A stretch of 36,049 nt of DNA, taken from NCBI GenBank assembly GCA_009702525.1, contig WLHW01000002.1, positions 1 to 36,049 of the forward strand, written 5' to 3'. The notes under the pieces are model-generated. The model was not told the DNA's origin. It did no database searches and saw only the letters and a program-made list of their open reading frames with translations. Both the position numbers and the translations under genes were made by a program. This document shows, piece by piece, positions 20,186 through 29,429 of the stretch. Origin of the DNA: Actinomycetota bacterium (GTDB lineage Bacteria > Actinomycetota > Actinomycetes > Nanopelagicales > Nanopelagicaceae). How positions within the stretch are numbered: position 1 is the first letter of the stretch; every line of letters starts with the position of its first letter.

Positions 20186-20659
20186 GTGCCTTTACTCGTA
20201 TCCTCGCTCAAGACCCCAGTTGGCACCCTCAATTTATTAGCTGATGATCAGATTCTAATAGGTGCAAACCTTTCAACGTTTTCAGCTTTCAACGTATCTG
20301 GTGAAGTAAAGAGCGTTAAAGCGATTCCAGTTATTTCAGATCTCATTAGTGATTACTTCGATGGTGATTTAGCTGCCATTAATGCCATCAAAGTTCGACA
20401 ACCTGGAGCAGCATTTTCACAAGCGGCATGGAAAGCTATGCGAAAAGTTAATGCAGGTAAAGTTATTTCATACTCTGATCTCGCCGAGAAAGCTGGATCA
20501 CATGCAGCAGTTCGCGCCGCTGGAAGTGCATGTGCAAGTAATGCAATTATGTTAGTTGTGCCGTGTCATCGAATTGTAAAAACTGGGGGAGCCCTCGGTA
20601 ACTATGCCTACGGGGTTGATAAGAAGGAATGGCTTTTAAGCCACGAGGGCTTTCTTTAA
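20186..20659 (+). CDS. ogt: Methylated-DNA--protein-cysteine S-methyltransferase
   Basis: [61 protein letters not shown], with PCHRI active site; GTG start. Confidence 0.93.
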   Translation: MPLLVSSLKTPVGTLNLLADDQILIGANLSTFSAFNVSGEVKSVKAIPVISDLISDYFDGDLAAINAIKVRQPGAAFSQAAWKAMRKVNAGKVISYSDLAEKAGSHAAVRAAGSACASNAIMLVVPCHRIVKTGGALGNYAYGVDKKEWLLSHEGFL

Positions 20660-21670
20660 GATTTCAATAGCTTGGGCGCATTGAGCATCATCAAAATCCA
20701 TATGTGTAACAAGACGCGCATACTTTGGTCCGAGCGCACTAATCCATAAACCAGCATCGCGGCAACGTTGCGAAAGCTCAGCAGCGGTAAATGGCATTGA
20801 CGCTAAATCTAGTCCCACAATATTTGTCACAACAGTTGATGGATCGATAAGTGAACTATCGATAGCTTCGATTGCAACCGCTAAATCTTTGGCTCGGCGA
20901 TGATCATCAGCAAGTCGCTCAATATTATTATCAAGGGCGTAGTGAGCTGCCGCTGCCAAGATTCCGACTTGACGCATTCCTGCACCGTAACGCTTGCGCC
21001 AAACACGCGCCTTTGAAACACGTTCTTTGGTTGAGAGCATGATTGAACCAACTGGAGCGCCAAGACCTTTAGAAAGACAGACGCTAATGGTGTCAAAGTA
21101 TTGTCCGTAGTCGGAAAATGAGGTTCCGCTTGCAATGTGTGCATTCCAAATTCGTGCCCCATCTAAGTGCAGAGCTAGACCTAAAGCATCAGCACCTTTA
21201 CGAAGGGCGGCAATCTCAGTTAGTGGTTGTACGGTTCCGCCACCAAAATTATGGGTATTTTCAATGGCAATTGCCGTTGTGGAGACTAAGTATGGGCCTG
21301 AATCTGGTCGGGCAATCTCAAGGGGATCTGCCGCCTTTAATAATCCAAAGGGTGCGGGCCATGTGCGAGTTGTTATGCCGCTAAATACGGCAGCTGCACC
21401 AAGTTCAGCACGAACAATATGAGAATTGGTTTCGGCGATTAACTCTTCTCCGGGTGCAACTAACATGCGAATGGCAAGCTGATTTGCTAGCGAACCAGTA
21501 GGCGTAAATACACCAGCCTCTTTGCCAAAAAGTGCAGCTACACGCTCTTCTAGGGAGTTAACCGTTGGATCGTCGCCATACACATCATCACCAACGGGTG
21601 CGCTTGCAATAACTTCACGCATTGCAAGAGATGGTTTGGTGACGGTATCGGATCGTAAGTCAATTGCCAT
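20636..21670 (-). CDS. Low-specificity threonine aldolase (PLP-dependent beta-eliminating lyase)
   Basis: [76 protein letters not shown] motifs. Confidence 0.93.
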   Translation of the reverse strand: MAIDLRSDTVTKPSLAMREVIASAPVGDDVYGDDPTVNSLEERVAALFGKEAGVFTPTGSLANQLAIRMLVAPGEELIAETNSHIVRAELGAAAVFSGITTRTWPAPFGLLKAADPLEIARPDSGPYLVSTTAIAIENTHNFGGGTVQPLTEIAALRKGADALGLALHLDGARIWNAHIASGTSFSDYGQYFDTISVCLSKGLGAPVGSIMLSTKERVSKARVWRKRYGAGMRQVGILAAAAHYALDNNIERLADDHRRAKDLAVAIEAIDSSLIDPSTVVTNIVGLDLASMPFTAAELSQRCRDAGLWISALGPKYARLVTHMDFDDAQCAQAIEILKKALVA

Positions 21671-21679
21671 GGTCTAAGA

Positions 21680-22546
21680 CTACTTCTCTTCTTTCATGAC
21701 AATCAAATACATTGCAGTAACGACCATTACCCCGCCAATGGAGCTCTGTAATGTCAGGCTTTCTCCGCCAAAAATGATTGCAAAGATTGCGGCAAATACA
21801 ACTTCCATAGTCAAAATTACTGCAACCTTAGTGGCACTCATATGTGCTTGCGACCAGGTCTGAACTATAAATGCAATTGCTGTAGCAAAGACTGCAGTGA
21901 AGATAACAACCGCCCAGACACCATAATCCGGTGGAGGGGAGTAGCCACTAGGAATCGAAGCTAAACCAGAAAGAAGTGCGCACATTGATAACTGAATGAC
22001 AGTCATGGCATATGCATCGCGGCCCGAACTCCATTTACTAAGCGCAATAATATGAAGGGCGTAGAAAATAGCGCTGATAAAAGTTAATAGCTCACCAAGA
22101 CCAATAGTAAAACCGTGGATAGAAAGCAAACCAAGGCCGATTGTTGCAATAGCAACACATGTCCACGTAAATTTACTTACCCGTTGGCGCAAAATTATTG
22201 ATGCAAAAAGTGGTGTCAAAACAATATATAGCCCCGTAACAAATCCAGTGATAGCAGCTCCAGTACGGGCTAAGCCTAAAGTTTGAAAAATATACCCAAA
22301 ACCCAGAAATACTCCGCCGGCTAAACCTCTAAGAACTAGGTCTTTAGTGAATAATTTAATAACTCCTGGACGAATCAGAACCATTACTACTATTGCTAGT
22401 AAAAATCGTGTGAAAAGAAAATTGTTGACACTTTGTCTCTCAATAGCATCTTTCATGACCACAAAAGCTAGGCCCCATGCCATTGAGACTGTTAGCAAAG
22501 CCCAAGGGGCCATCTGCAACTTCCACTGATGCTTTGCTGTGCTCAT
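21680..22546 (-). CDS. EamA/DMT-type transporter
   Basis: About 10 hydrophobic segments; two EamA-like repeats (GLAFVVMKDAI; GESLTLQSSIGGVMVVTAMYLIV). Confidence 0.86.
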   Translation of the reverse strand: MSTAKHQWKLQMAPWALLTVSMAWGLAFVVMKDAIERQSVNNFLFTRFLLAIVVMVLIRPGVIKLFTKDLVLRGLAGGVFLGFGYIFQTLGLARTGAAITGFVTGLYIVLTPLFASIILRQRVSKFTWTCVAIATIGLGLLSIHGFTIGLGELLTFISAIFYALHIIALSKWSSGRDAYAMTVIQLSMCALLSGLASIPSGYSPPPDYGVWAVVIFTAVFATAIAFIVQTWSQAHMSATKVAVILTMEVVFAAIFAIIFGGESLTLQSSIGGVMVVTAMYLIVMKEEK

Positions 22547-23406
22547 TTCTTATCGCGGAGTTTTTTCAAAAGCGCGACTTCACCAGTATGTTTTTCCTCC
22601 ATACCTGGAGTCTCCAAAACTAGTGGCACATGTGCAACGGCTGGATGAGCAAGTAACTCAGCAAAGGCATCTACTCCGATATGACCATCTCCAATATTTT
22701 GATGGCGATCTTTAAGCGCACCACATACATCCATTGAATCATTGGCATGAATAAGTTTGAAACGTTGGACTCCAGCAATTTGAATGAGTAAATCTATGGT
22801 CTGAGTCATTCCACCTTTAACGGCGATATCGTGCCCGGCAGCAAAGACGTGACAGGTATCTAGGCAGATTCCTACCTTTGGATGATATTCAAGAGCTTTC
22901 AAGTAGTTCTCTAAGTCATCGAGTTTCTTTACAAGTGATTGTCCTTGACCGGCTGTGGGTTCTAAAAGCAAGAAAGGAGCATCATCATCAAGGCCGTTCA
23001 GAATGGGCATCATGCCCTCATGAATCTGTTTCCACGCCTGATCAACAAAATTTACATCTACAGCTGAGCCTGTATGAATAACTACGCCGAGTGCAGCGAT
23101 GTCTTTGGCGCGTCCTAATGAGTAAGAAGTCGACGCTAGAGAGTTTAGGTAGGTGGCCTCAGTCGGTGAACCTAAGTTAATTAAGAAAGGGGCGTGAACA
23201 TATGTTTCAATATCTAACTCTGCGGCCTTAACTTTAAAGGCCTCATCTAAATCTGGTTTGGCAGCGGGCATGGCCCACATGCGTGGACTAGATGCGAAGA
23301 CTTGAATAACTTCTGCGCCAGTTGTTACGGCGTACTCGATAGATCGCTTAGCCATGCCACCGGTGGTAGGAGTATGTGCGCCGATACGCGGCTTGGCTTT
23401 TGGCAT
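22543..23406 (-). CDS. nfo: Deoxyribonuclease IV (AP endonuclease family 2)
   Basis: IGAHTPTTGGMAKRSIEYAVTTGAEVIQVFASSPR, YVHAPFLINLGSP, CLDTCHVFAAGHD, LIHANDSMDVCGALKDRHQNIGDGHIG motifs. Confidence 0.95.
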   Translation of the reverse strand: MPKAKPRIGAHTPTTGGMAKRSIEYAVTTGAEVIQVFASSPRMWAMPAAKPDLDEAFKVKAAELDIETYVHAPFLINLGSPTEATYLNSLASTSYSLGRAKDIAALGVVIHTGSAVDVNFVDQAWKQIHEGMMPILNGLDDDAPFLLLEPTAGQGQSLVKKLDDLENYLKALEYHPKVGICLDTCHVFAAGHDIAVKGGMTQTIDLLIQIAGVQRFKLIHANDSMDVCGALKDRHQNIGDGHIGVDAFAELLAHPAVAHVPLVLETPGMEEKHTGEVALLKKLRDKK

Positions 23407-23410
23407 TGGC

Positions 23411-25312
23411 CTACCCTACGGTAATTGTGACCGTACTGCCACGTTTAACTTTGCTACCAACCTTTGGCGAAATATTCGTTACCTTTTTAAGCTTTTTTGA
23501 TCCCAATTTCTTCACGATAACTTTGAGCTCTAAATCTTTCAAGGCCTTTATCGCTTTGGCCTCATCGATAGAAAAGACATTTGGTATAAATACATATTGA
23601 GAACCCTTAGAGACAACCAGATTAATCTTTGCGCCCTTAGGAATTGAGGCATCGCCCTTAGGGGTTTGAGAAATAACGGCTCCAGCAAGAATCTTCTCGT
23701 CAAAGTCATACGTACTTTCGACATTAAATCCTGCACTCGTAAGTTCGTTGAGAGCTTGCTCACCACTCTTACCTACATATGAAGCAACAGGAACTGTCTC
23801 TATACCTTTACTTACAACTAGATCAACTACTGAATCGCGTTTTACCTGCAACCCTGCATCGGGTGATGATGAGATCACAAATCCTTGCGGCACTTCACTA
23901 TTAAATGCCTCGGTAACACTTCCTACAGTTAATGGCAGTTTTGTAATTGCGGTTTTTGCCGCATCAGGGGTTAAGCCTTTTAGTGTTGGAATAAGGTAGC
24001 GCTCAGCCCCCTTGGAAATAATCAAAGTAACGCTTCCACCATTATCAATTCGGCCGCCTCCAGGGGGAATAGATTCGATAATGGTCCCTTTCGGGATGTT
24101 CTCGTCAAAGCGTTTTTCAACTTTTACGGTAGTAATTCCAAGAGGATTAAATACTGCAACTGCTTCCTCATAACTTCCACCAACAGTTGACGGCACTACG
24201 ATTCGAGAGCCGGGTCCAATCAGGGTGTACCAAGCACCTATTCCTAGGGCAATAGCTAGAACTATTGCCACTTTTCGATTACGGCGCACTCGCTGACTAG
24301 ATTTATGCTTTTTTTCTTCAGAACGCTTGAGAGATTTAGTATCTTCGATAACTTCAGTAGTTTTTTCAATCACTTCTTCTACGATTTTTTTCACTTTACC
24401 TCGTGGTTTTTCACGAATCAGTTCCACAGGTAAATCCAATTCGAGTCGAAGTTGATTTTTCTTGGGATCGAGATCGATAGAGATTGTTTCAAGAGCGGCC
24501 AGAAATTCCCCAGCATTGTGTGGGCGCTTATCTGGATCTCGGTCAGTGGCTCGACCAATTAATGCATCTAAAGCTTCAGGAATCTCTTTACGCTTAGATC
24601 GCAGTGACGGAATCTCTTGATTGACATGCATATATGCAATTTGAATGGGAGAGTCTCCAATAAATGGTTTCTCACCTGTCAGCATTTCAAATGCAACTAT
24701 TCCCACCGCATAGACATCACTTCGGGCATCGGCAATGCCTCGTTGAACTTGTTCTGGTGATAAATATGAGACCGACCCCAAAATGACACTGGATTCAGCG
24801 GTCATTGTTGAGCCAATAAGCTCGCCCCGAGCTAGACCAAAATCGGCGATTTTAATGCGCCCCTCTTTTGAGACCAGAATATTCTCGGGCTTAATATCTC
24901 GATGAACAATTCCTAGAGCATGTGCTGCGGCAAGTGCACTTAAAATTGGCGTCAAGTAATTGATTGCATCTTTCATTTCAAAGCGACCTCGTTCATTGAG
25001 GTACTCACGCAGCGTATGGCCTTCGATTAATTCCATGACAAGAAAAACTGCGGGAACACCATTTTGATTCCACCCTTGATCCATGACGGCAACAATATTT
25101 GGGTGCGATAGGGCAGCAGCGGCTTTAGCTTCACGAATAAAGCGACTAACGAAAGCATCATCTTGTGCTAAATGTGGGTGCATGATCTTTACAGCGACTT
25201 TACGGTCCAGTCGTGTGTCTATGGCCTCATAAATCGAGGCCATTCCACCGTTAGCGATCTGACGAATCAATTGATAGCGATTATCAATTATTTCTCCCGT
25301 TAGATCAGACAT
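23411..25312 (-). CDS. Serine/threonine protein kinase with transmembrane segment and four PASTA-like repeats (PknB/PknL-like)
   Basis: RYQLIRQIANGGMASIYEAIDTRLDRKVAVKIM, HRDIKPENIL, ADFGLARG, then VAIVLAIALGIGAWYTLIGPG TM segment and four PASTA-type repeats; start MSDLTGE at 25312. Confidence 0.95.
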   Translation of the reverse strand: MSDLTGEIIDNRYQLIRQIANGGMASIYEAIDTRLDRKVAVKIMHPHLAQDDAFVSRFIREAKAAAALSHPNIVAVMDQGWNQNGVPAVFLVMELIEGHTLREYLNERGRFEMKDAINYLTPILSALAAAHALGIVHRDIKPENILVSKEGRIKIADFGLARGELIGSTMTAESSVILGSVSYLSPEQVQRGIADARSDVYAVGIVAFEMLTGEKPFIGDSPIQIAYMHVNQEIPSLRSKRKEIPEALDALIGRATDRDPDKRPHNAGEFLAALETISIDLDPKKNQLRLELDLPVELIREKPRGKVKKIVEEVIEKTTEVIEDTKSLKRSEEKKHKSSQRVRRNRKVAIVLAIALGIGAWYTLIGPGSRIVVPSTVGGSYEEAVAVFNPLGITTVKVEKRFDENIPKGTIIESIPPGGGRIDNGGSVTLIISKGAERYLIPTLKGLTPDAAKTAITKLPLTVGSVTEAFNSEVPQGFVISSSPDAGLQVKRDSVVDLVVSKGIETVPVASYVGKSGEQALNELTSAGFNVESTYDFDEKILAGAVISQTPKGDASIPKGAKINLVVSKGSQYVFIPNVFSIDEAKAIKALKDLELKVIVKKLGSKKLKKVTNISPKVGSKVKRGSTVTITVG

Positions 25313-25337
25313 GTGAGAGATTTTAGGGCTTATAACC

Positions 25338-25829
25338 TCACGAACTTTGAATGTATTGTGCGTTTTCGCGTGTCTTATCTCGCAAAAAATGGATTTCTTG
25401 GTCGAGTTGCCATTGGTGCATGAATACTTCAATCTCATGACCATCGCGGGCTAAGACTCGTTGGAGTCCAATTGAAGGCTCGATATCTAGCCAAAAAGTT
25501 GTTGCACCAGCATCACGCACTATTTTTTGTGCTGCCCCTACCCCTTCGATAATCAATACCTCAGTTGGTTGGATTCTTTGAACTCCATCAAATTTCATGG
25601 AGCTCCAGTTAAAAATCTCGATGTCGAATGGCACGCCGAGGCTATTTCTATGCAGAATGTCATTAAGTCTTGATGTTAGTTCCTCATTGAGTGCATGTGT
25701 CCAACCGTTGTAGAGATCATCCATGTGAATCACGGTTACAGTTTGACTCACACTATATTCATGCAGCAATTTCTCAGCCAGCGTTGTTTTACCGGCTCCA
25801 GCTGGACCATCAATGGCTATAAGTATCAT
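25338..25829 (-). CDS. P-loop kinase of uridine-kinase-like type (substrate unknown)
   Basis: AIDGPAGAGKTTLAEKL Walker A, VIHMDDLYNGW, VLIIEGVGA; start overlaps the upstream transporter ORF by 20 nt. Confidence 0.82.
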   Translation of the reverse strand: MILIAIDGPAGAGKTTLAEKLLHEYSVSQTVTVIHMDDLYNGWTHALNEELTSRLNDILHRNSLGVPFDIEIFNWSSMKFDGVQRIQPTEVLIIEGVGAAQKIVRDAGATTFWLDIEPSIGLQRVLARDGHEIEVFMHQWQLDQEIHFLRDKTRENAQYIQSS

Positions 25830-26385
25830 GCCAACGTTTCCACCCTAGTACTGCGATTGCAGTAAAAGCCGCATATAAAACTGCTGTAAACCAATATCCA
25901 AGTAATGCATATTGCACTGTTCCAGCAGCGTCAACAATAAGCCAGAGAATCCAGGATTCAACTTTCTCATACACCATTAATATTTGAGCGACCAAGCTTC
26001 CAATCAATAAAAATGCATCTGACCAGGTAGCCGCCGCTCCAATATGAGATAGCAATGGAGTCAGAGCAATGACAGAGACGATTGTTCCAAGTGCCCAATA
26101 GATGCGTATCCGTTGTGAGAGGGCACCAGGTACTGCGCCAGTAGGCGCCCAATCACGCCAACCCCAGACTGCGGCAAGGATAAAAACTATTTGCAGAGCT
26201 GCACTCGCAAAAAGCTCTACTTGATAAAAGAAGACCATGTACAAGGCGCTACTCAAAGCCCACCATGGCCAAGTAATTCGTTTCCCAGTGGTGCCTAACC
26301 AGACACCTGTGAAGGATGTGATGGCTGAAATCAACTCAAGATAGGAGACTTCATATCCCCATGCAGTAAAAGCAATCGATGACAT
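25810..26385 (-). CDS. pnuT: PnuC-family transporter; PnuT-like (thiamine-type) by riboswitch context
   Basis: YEVSYLELISAITSFTGVWLGTTGKRITWPWWALSS, ESWILWLIVDAAGTVQYALLGYWFTAVLYAAFTAIAVLGWKRW; TPP riboswitch immediately upstream. Confidence 0.82.
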   Translation of the reverse strand: MSSIAFTAWGYEVSYLELISAITSFTGVWLGTTGKRITWPWWALSSALYMVFFYQVELFASAALQIVFILAAVWGWRDWAPTGAVPGALSQRIRIYWALGTIVSVIALTPLLSHIGAAATWSDAFLLIGSLVAQILMVYEKVESWILWLIVDAAGTVQYALLGYWFTAVLYAAFTAIAVLGWKRWHDTYSH

Positions 26386-26386
26386 A

Positions 26387-26473
26387 AATACCCTTCCGCG
26401 TCCGCATTATCGGACGGGTCAATCGGTCGGTTTGAATCTCAAACCCTCTCAGCCTTAAGCGGCTCCCGTAGTT
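26387..26473 (-). promoter_or_regulatory. TPP (THI-box) riboswitch in the pnuT leader
   Basis: Minus-strand RNA ...ACUACGGGAGCCGCUUAAGGCUGAGAGGGUUUGAGAUUCAAACCGACCGAUUGACCCGUCCGAUAAUGCGGACGCGGAAGGGUAUUU-AUG: conserved CUGAGA, GUCCG-AUAAUG-CGGAC hairpin (cf. CUGGAUAAUGCCAG in E. coli thiM), 6-bp GGUUUG/CAAACC optional stem, 3' GGAAGGG. Confidence 0.88.
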
Positions 26474-26476
26474 CCT

Positions 26477-26486
26477 AGAGTAGCGT
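26477..26486. promoter_or_regulatory. Overlapping divergent -10 elements for pnuT (-) and the lycopene cyclase operon (+)
   Basis: Minus TACTCT (26482-26477) lies a few nt before the riboswitch 5' end; plus TAGCGT (26481-26486) lies 6 nt before GTG 26493. Confidence 0.5.
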
Positions 26487-26492
26487 TATCTC

Positions 26493-26813
26493 GTGCACAA
26501 GTATGGCTATGTCGCGATGATTGTCTTCACAGTTGTCGGTTCATTTTGGCTGGAAGTTTTCCTAAAAGTAGGTGTACTTAAGCAGGTCAAGCGAATGCTT
26601 CTCACTATTGCCCCCGTTGCATTTCTCTTTATCGCTTGGGATAAATATGCAATCGCACATGGCCACTGGTTTTTCGACAAGGATCAGATTCTTGGAATCT
26701 ATGGACCGTGGTGCATTCCACTAGAGGAGTATCTATTCTTTATCGTGGTTCCGATTGCAGCTCTCATGACTATCGAAGCAGTTCGTAAAACCAAGAAGTA
26801 CTGGCCATTATGA
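26493..26813 (+). CDS. Lycopene cyclase domain protein, heterodimeric subunit 1 (CrtYc-like)
   Basis: WDKYAIAHGHWFFDKDQILGIYGPWCIPLEEYLFFIVVPI is characteristic of the CrtYc/CrtYe domain; GTG start. Confidence 0.88.
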   Translation: MHKYGYVAMIVFTVVGSFWLEVFLKVGVLKQVKRMLLTIAPVAFLFIAWDKYAIAHGHWFFDKDQILGIYGPWCIPLEEYLFFIVVPIAALMTIEAVRKTKKYWPL

Positions 26814-27109
26814 GCTATACACAATTAGCCATAGTGGCTGTGGCAATCGCCGTTAGCTTCGATATGTATTTATTTAATACGCAGTTACTGAAGCGAAAAG
26901 TATTCTGGACTTCTTACGCAATCATTATTGGCTTTCAACTGCTTACTAACTGGTGGCTGACGTCTCGCAATATCGTGATGTATAGCCCAGATGCGATTAT
27001 AGGATTTCGTATCGCAGCAGCGCCAGTAGAAGATCTGTTGTTTGGTTTTGCCTTAGTTCTTGGAGTTATGTCTAATTGGATACGGCAAGACGTTTCACGT
27101 AGGCCTTAA
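26810..27109 (+). CDS. Lycopene cyclase domain protein, heterodimeric subunit 2 (CrtYd-like)
   Basis: NWWLTSRNIVMYSPDAIIGFRIAAAPVEDLLFGFALVL is characteristic; ATGA overlap with previous ORF. Confidence 0.88.
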   Translation: MSYTQLAIVAVAIAVSFDMYLFNTQLLKRKVFWTSYAIIIGFQLLTNWWLTSRNIVMYSPDAIIGFRIAAAPVEDLLFGFALVLGVMSNWIRQDVSRRP

Positions 27110-27944
27110 TAAATACTTTTAACCTACGAGATGTTGAAGTCTTTGCTCTGTGATTAAAAATGTCGTAACCGATTTTTTCAACTTCATCGACGATGCCGCA
27201 GTAAAGCTCACTTGCAGCTTCAATGCATGGGCGACTTGAGGCTGACAGTAGTGCTATTCCTGGCGTGGCTTCACGTTGTAACTGTCGAACTCGTGCAATT
27301 TGAAACTTCAAAGCGCTCACGATCTGGGGTGTTAACTCGCGCGCTTCCAACATTTCTCTCGTAACACCGTGCTCTGCAAGCTCTGATATTGGTAGATAAA
27401 TACGACCTCGATCTAGATCTTCGTCCACATCTCGAATGAAATTAGCTAATTGAAAAGCTATTCCCAGTTTCTTTGCCGCTTCATAAGCTCCATCGTCGAG
27501 AACGCCAAGCACGGGCACCATTTCTAAACCAATAACTGCGGCCGAGCCATAGACGTATTCCAATAAATCCTCATAAGTTTGGTATTCCTGGATGGTTAGA
27601 TCCATGGTCATAGAGTGCAGAAACGCTTCAAAATGTGCGTGTGGGATTTCAAAAGTCTTGACTGTATCGATAAGGGCGCGACCTACAACATCATCACTTG
27701 TTCCGGTCTTCAGATCGCTCAATATTTTAGAGCCCCAAGTATTTAAGGCAGTGGCTTTTTCTTCTGCACTCAATGGCGATTCAAGATCATCGACGATTTC
27801 ATCGGCATATCGAGCAAAACCATAAAGCGCATGGACATATTTCCGTTTTGCCTCAGGTAAAAGCAGCGTAGCTAAGTAATAAGTTTTACCGTGCAATGAG
27901 TTTAATCTTTTGCACTCCTCGTACGATGCCTTGAGTTGGTCCAT
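27072..27944 (-). CDS. crtB: Phytoene synthase
   Basis: YALYGFARYADEIVDDLES-type motif (HALYGFARYADEIVDD), YVYGSAAVIGLEM, LGIAFQLANFIRDVDEDLDRGRIYLP. Confidence 0.95.
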   Translation of the reverse strand: MDQLKASYEECKRLNSLHGKTYYLATLLLPEAKRKYVHALYGFARYADEIVDDLESPLSAEEKATALNTWGSKILSDLKTGTSDDVVGRALIDTVKTFEIPHAHFEAFLHSMTMDLTIQEYQTYEDLLEYVYGSAAVIGLEMVPVLGVLDDGAYEAAKKLGIAFQLANFIRDVDEDLDRGRIYLPISELAEHGVTREMLEARELTPQIVSALKFQIARVRQLQREATPGIALLSASSRPCIEAASELYCGIVDEVEKIGYDIFNHRAKTSTSRRLKVFIKAYVKRLAVSN

Positions 27945-29429
27945 TTACTTAACTGGACCAACGATGCGTTCGGCAGCTAAGCGACCCGAAATCAAAACCA
28001 TGGGAACGCCAACTCCTGGTTGAGTTCCAGAACCGGTGAAGACAACATTTTCAATTCCAGCTGCCATGTTGCGTGGACGAAATGGTCCAGTCTGGAAAAA
28101 AGTATGCGCACTTGCAAAAGGTGCGCCGCGCTCCATGCCTTGGGCTTGCCAATCAAGTGGCGTGGTCATTACTTCCGTTTCGATTGCATCGCCAAAACCC
28201 GTGTAACCGCGTTTTTCTAGAGTTTCGATCATGTGATCACGGTATGGCCGTGCTTGTGTGGTCCAATCAATATCTGCATCCAAGTTAGGTGTTGGAAAGA
28301 GAATGTAATACGAATGTTTTCCAGGTGGAGCCAGAGTTGGATCATCGTGGCTAGGGACAGTAACTAACACACTTGGATCACTCATGAGCTTCTTTTGTTT
28401 AATAAGCTCGTCGAAAACCCCATCCCAGGACTTACCAAAGTGAATATTGTGATGGGCGGCAAAATCAAACTTCTTTGATGATCCAACAAGCAGAGTTACG
28501 CAGGATGGTGAGTAATTTAAACGTTTAACAGACAGGGGAGTCTTACCCAATAAATCACGCCAAGCGACTGGTAAATCTGGATTGAGAATGACGGCGTCAC
28601 ATTCAATTCGCTGACCATCCTCAGTTAGAACAGCTTTAGCCCGTCCATTAGTTACTTCAATCTTAGAAACTGTGGTGCTGTACTTAAACTCAACACCATG
28701 CTTGTGGGCTGCTGCAGCTAAGGCACGCGGCACCGCATGCATTCCACCCTTAGGAAAAAAAACACCATTGACTGAATCCATGTATGCAATGACCGCATAA
28801 ATTGCAAGAGCTTGTTGCGGACTAACTCCGGCGTACATGGCTTGAAACGAATACACCTTTTGTAGTCGAGGATCCTTCATAAATTGATTAACTTTGGGCG
28901 ATAAGCGGCGGAACCCACCAATAGCAATTAAGCGTGCAAGGTTAGGCGTCAACAAATTAAGCGGGCTATCGATATTTCTATCAATAAAATCATTCATCTC
29001 GTACTTATAGAGCTTGGTAACAAAATCTACATATTTGCGATAGCCAGCAGCTTCAGCTGAACTCACTTTGGCGGCAATTTCAGCTTCCATTTCATTTGTA
29101 TCTGCATGCACGTCAATCTGAGATCCATCGTGATAGTAAGCGCGATATAAAGGGGATACCGGCATAAGTTCTAGCCAGTCATTCATATCTTCACCAACAC
29201 AACTAAATGCGTCTTGAATTAGTGAAGGCATTGTTAAAACTGAAGGACCTGTATCAAAGGCGTAACCTTGATGATTGAGTAATCCATTGCGTCCACCAGG
29301 AACTGATTCACGCTCTATGACTGTAACTTTTCGTCCTGCACCTGCTAATCGCAGAGCGGCGCTAAGGCCCGCCAGGCCAGCTCCGACAATTACAACGTGA
29401 TCAGTAGGACCTTTTACACGAGCGACCAT
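27945..29429 (-). CDS. crtI: Phytoene desaturase
   Basis: VVIVGAGLAGLSAALRLAGAGRKVTVIERESVPGGRNG, FDTGPSVLTMP, GGMHAVPRALAAAA, FTGSGTQPGVGVPMVLISGRLAAERI. Confidence 0.95.
   Translation of the reverse strand: MVARVKGPTDHVVIVGAGLAGLSAALRLAGAGRKVTVIERESVPGGRNGLLNHQGYAFDTGPSVLTMPSLIQDAFSCVGEDMNDWLELMPVSPLYRAYYHDGSQIDVHADTNEMEAEIAAKVSSAEAAGYRKYVDFVTKLYKYEMNDFIDRNIDSPLNLLTPNLARLIAIGGFRRLSPKVNQFMKDPRLQKVYSFQAMYAGVSPQQALAIYAVIAYMDSVNGVFFPKGGMHAVPRALAAAAHKHGVEFKYSTTVSKIEVTNGRAKAVLTEDGQRIECDAVILNPDLPVAWRDLLGKTPLSVKRLNYSPSCVTLLVGSSKKFDFAAHHNIHFGKSWDGVFDELIKQKKLMSDPSVLVTVPSHDDPTLAPPGKHSYYILFPTPNLDADIDWTTQARPYRDHMIETLEKRGYTGFGDAIETEVMTTPLDWQAQGMERGAPFASAHTFFQTGPFRPRNMAAGIENVVFTGSGTQPGVGVPMVLISGRLAAERIVGPVK

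Noticed and set aside
25313-25444. N-terminal extension (44 aa) of the PASTA kinase ORF
   Set aside because: Overlaps the P-loop kinase gene and lies upstream of a good TAAAAT box; kinase domain begins right after MSDLTGEIIDN.
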